DNA of 64,000 nucleotides, taken from NCBI GenBank assembly GCA_945902745.1, contig CAMDNE010000003.1:1-64000 (forward strand), given 5' to 3'. The notes below the pieces were generated by a model, which had not been told where the DNA came from, did no database searches, and saw only the letters and a program-made list of their open reading frames with translations. The translations under genes and the position numbers were made by a program. This document shows positions 62,977-64,000 of the stretch, one piece after another. Within the stretch, counting starts at the first letter, position 1. The number at the start of each line of letters is the position of its first letter. Source of the stretch: Chitinophaga pinensis (lineage in GTDB: Bacteria > Bacteroidota > Bacteroidia > Flavobacteriales_D > Crocinitomicaceae).

Positions 62977-63588
62977 ATGAAAATCATTTGTATAGGAAGG
63001 AATTATTCAGATCATGCAAAAGAAATGAAAGCCGAAGTGCCAACGGTGCCGATTTTTTTCATGAAACCGGATATTGCTATTTTAAAAGACGGAAATCATT
63101 TTTATTATCCTGATTTTACGAAAGATTTGCATTATGAATGTGAATTGGTTGTGAAGATCTGCAAAGTGGGTAAAAATATTACGGAGAAATTTGCTCCCAA
63201 CTATTATAAGGAATTAACGCTTGGAATTGATTTCACAGCGCGTGATTTACAACAAATCTGCAAAGAGAAAGGTTTACCATGGGAAATAGCGAAATCATTT
63301 CAACACAGTGCTCCACTATCAAATAAAACAATTGATGTGAATTCGGTGGATTTAAACAATCTAGGTTTTGAATTGAAAAAGAATGGTGAAACAGTTCAAG
63401 TTGGAAACACCAAAGAAATGATTTTTACAATTAATCAAATCATCGTGTACCTTTCAAAATTCATGACGTTAAAAACGGGGGATTTAATTTTTACTGGAAC
63501 TCCTGCTGGTGTTGGCCCCGTAGCTATTGGTGACAATTTAGAAGGGTTTTTGAATGAACAAAAAATGTTTGAATTCAAGGTGAAGTAA
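62977..63588 (+). CDS. Fumarylacetoacetate hydrolase-family protein
   Basis: A 203-residue single-domain FAH-fold enzyme: M-K-I-I-C-I-G-R-N-Y-S-D-H-A-K-E, F-F-M-K-P-D, metal ligands in H-Y-E-C-E-L-V-V-K-I (Glu pair) and L-G-I-D-F-T-A-R-D-L-Q, and L-K-T-G-D-L-I-F-T-G-T-P-A-G-V-G. Members hydrolyse or decarboxylate acylpyruvates, oxaloacetate or 2-keto intermediates of aromatic degradation. Short members like this are often oxaloacetate decarboxylase or acylpyruvase, but the substrate is not decidable from sequence. It begins one base after the exonuclease stop, so it is in the same operon. Confidence 0.88.
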   Translation: MKIICIGRNYSDHAKEMKAEVPTVPIFFMKPDIAILKDGNHFYYPDFTKDLHYECELVVKICKVGKNITEKFAPNYYKELTLGIDFTARDLQQICKEKGLPWEIAKSFQHSAPLSNKTIDVNSVDLNNLGFELKKNGETVQVGNTKEMIFTINQIIVYLSKFMTLKTGDLIFTGTPAGVGPVAIGDNLEGFLNEQKMFEFKVK

Positions 63589-63631
63589 TTAAATTATTAG
63601 AAGAGAAAAGAGATACAGGAATTTCAAATAA

Positions 63632-63652
63632 GGAAAAAGGAAGAAGGAAGAA
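63632..63652. repeat. Heptamer repeat AAGGAAR x3
   Basis: AAGGAAA, AAGGAAG, AAGGAAG in tandem in the gap between the FAH gene and the sugar transferase gene. Confidence 0.7.
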
Positions 63653-63675
63653 GTAATTTGGTTCGTATGAATTAC

Positions 63676-63696
63676 ACTTTTTACTTTTTACTTTTT
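63676..63696. repeat. Heptamer repeat ACTTTTT x3
   Basis: Three exact tandem copies of ACTTTTT, 23 bp after the previous heptamer array in the same gap. Confidence 0.8.
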
Positions 63697-63744
63697 ACTA
63701 GATAATCTGCGCTAACGCTTGATTTTATCAAAGCTGCGCTTTTC

Positions 63745-64000
63745 TTACTTTCCTTTCGCTTTAACAATAATCAATACCGTATAAAGCATAATCTTGATAT
63801 CCAAGGCTAATGTTCTATTTTTAAGATAAAGCAAGTCAAACTTCATGCGTTGTAGCATTTGATCAACATTTTCAGCATACCCATATTTCACTTGGCCCCA
63901 AGATGTAATACCTGGTCTCACTTTCGTTAAATGTAAAAACTGTGGTTCAATTTGAACTATTTGATCGATAAAAAATTGACGTTCTGGTCGTGGTCCTACA
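63745..64000 (-). CDS. Polyprenyl-phosphate sugar-phosphate transferase, C-terminal part (cut by window edge)
   Basis: The last 85 residues of a protein running in from the right edge. Readable motifs are V-G-P-R-P-E-R-Q-F-F, V-R-P-G-I-T-S-W-G-Q-V-K-Y-G-Y and D-L-L-Y-L-K-N-R-T-L-A-L-D-I-K-I-M. These are the conserved end of the bacterial sugar transferase family (WcaJ, WbaP, PglC), which moves a sugar phosphate to a lipid carrier to begin surface polysaccharide or glycoprotein glycan synthesis. The N-terminus is outside the window. It may belong to a polysaccharide gene cluster to the right. Confidence 0.88.
   Translation of the reverse strand, partial: VGPRPERQFFIDQIVQIEPQFLHLTKVRPGITSWGQVKYGYAENVDQMLQRMKFDLLYLKNRTLALDIKIMLYTVLIIVKAKGK

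Overview
The window is AT-rich (by eye about one third G+C) and tightly packed with protein genes. It looks like a chromosomal segment of a member of the Bacteroidota, most likely order Flavobacteriales and possibly a Crocinitomicaceae/Fluviicola-like bacterium. The reasons are: three secreted proteins with visible type IX secretion (T9SS) C-terminal sorting domains (two type A, one type B); a PorP/SprF-family protein; several TPR/beta-propeller/OmpA proteins; Bacteroidota-restricted families (DUF4924, DUF5723); and a recurrent TAnnTTTG promoter element in place of sigma70 boxes. Shine-Dalgarno sequences are mostly absent, as usual in this phylum. I see no rRNA, tRNA, CRISPR array, prophage or plasmid functions. 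The genus is inference.

Layout. 1-3495: a minus-strand operon with 4-bp overlaps encoding a lipoprotein, a DUF5723 outer-membrane protein and a secreted propeller protein cut by the window edge. 3527-4735: a 3-oxoadipyl-CoA-type thiolase. 4847-8029: a nine-TPR protein and a PorE-like TPR/propeller/OmpA protein. 8264-11980: a beta-CASP RNase-like hydrolase, a GlcD-type flavoprotein and a YkgJ-type cysteine-cluster protein. 12017-16547: DUF4924, OmpH, SiaC-like, GlcNAc kinase, a protein kinase and an outer-membrane protein. 16544-19630: Tag glycosylase, SdiA-regulated propeller, DsbA-like and DUF2892 proteins. 19783-21245: U32 protein (TrhP-like) with a small ferredoxin. 22242-28541: PaaY-like protein, then a PorP/SprF-OmpA fusion paired with a 1406-residue T9SS type B repeat protein. 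28593-30975: pyruvate dehydrogenase E2 and E1 alpha. 32040-32651: a REP-associated transposase with flanking hairpins. 32744-35229: TMTC-like membrane protein and cytidine deaminase. 35364-39661: mtaB, mnmD, dnaB. 41031-46290: two convergent T9SS cargo genes (M43 peptidase, CotH protein). 46405-54046: gyrB, glutathione peroxidase, OmpA protein, TonB receptor, DUF2147, pabA/trpG, ridA. 54049-62045: a glycosyltransferase fusion, a second E2, and a tandem pair of TPR/propeller proteins. 62124-64000: DnaQ-like exonuclease, FAH-family protein, and the 3' end of a sugar-phosphate transferase gene.

The dominant theme is the cell envelope: cargo proteins carrying T9SS signals, their probable PorP/SprF partner, and four OmpA-type proteins plus one degenerate one that would tether complexes to peptidoglycan. 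Housekeeping genes for replication, tRNA modification and central metabolism are interspersed.

The most unusual items are: the PorP/SprF-OmpA fusion next to its likely cargo; a REP-type transposase whose HUH motif reads H-I-P; a SiaC homologue with Ile at the phospho-acceptor position; a propeller/OmpA paralogue that has lost one domain and part of its peptidoglycan-binding site; several non-coding repeat families between genes; and promoters so close to ATG that dnaB and mnmD mRNAs may be leaderless.
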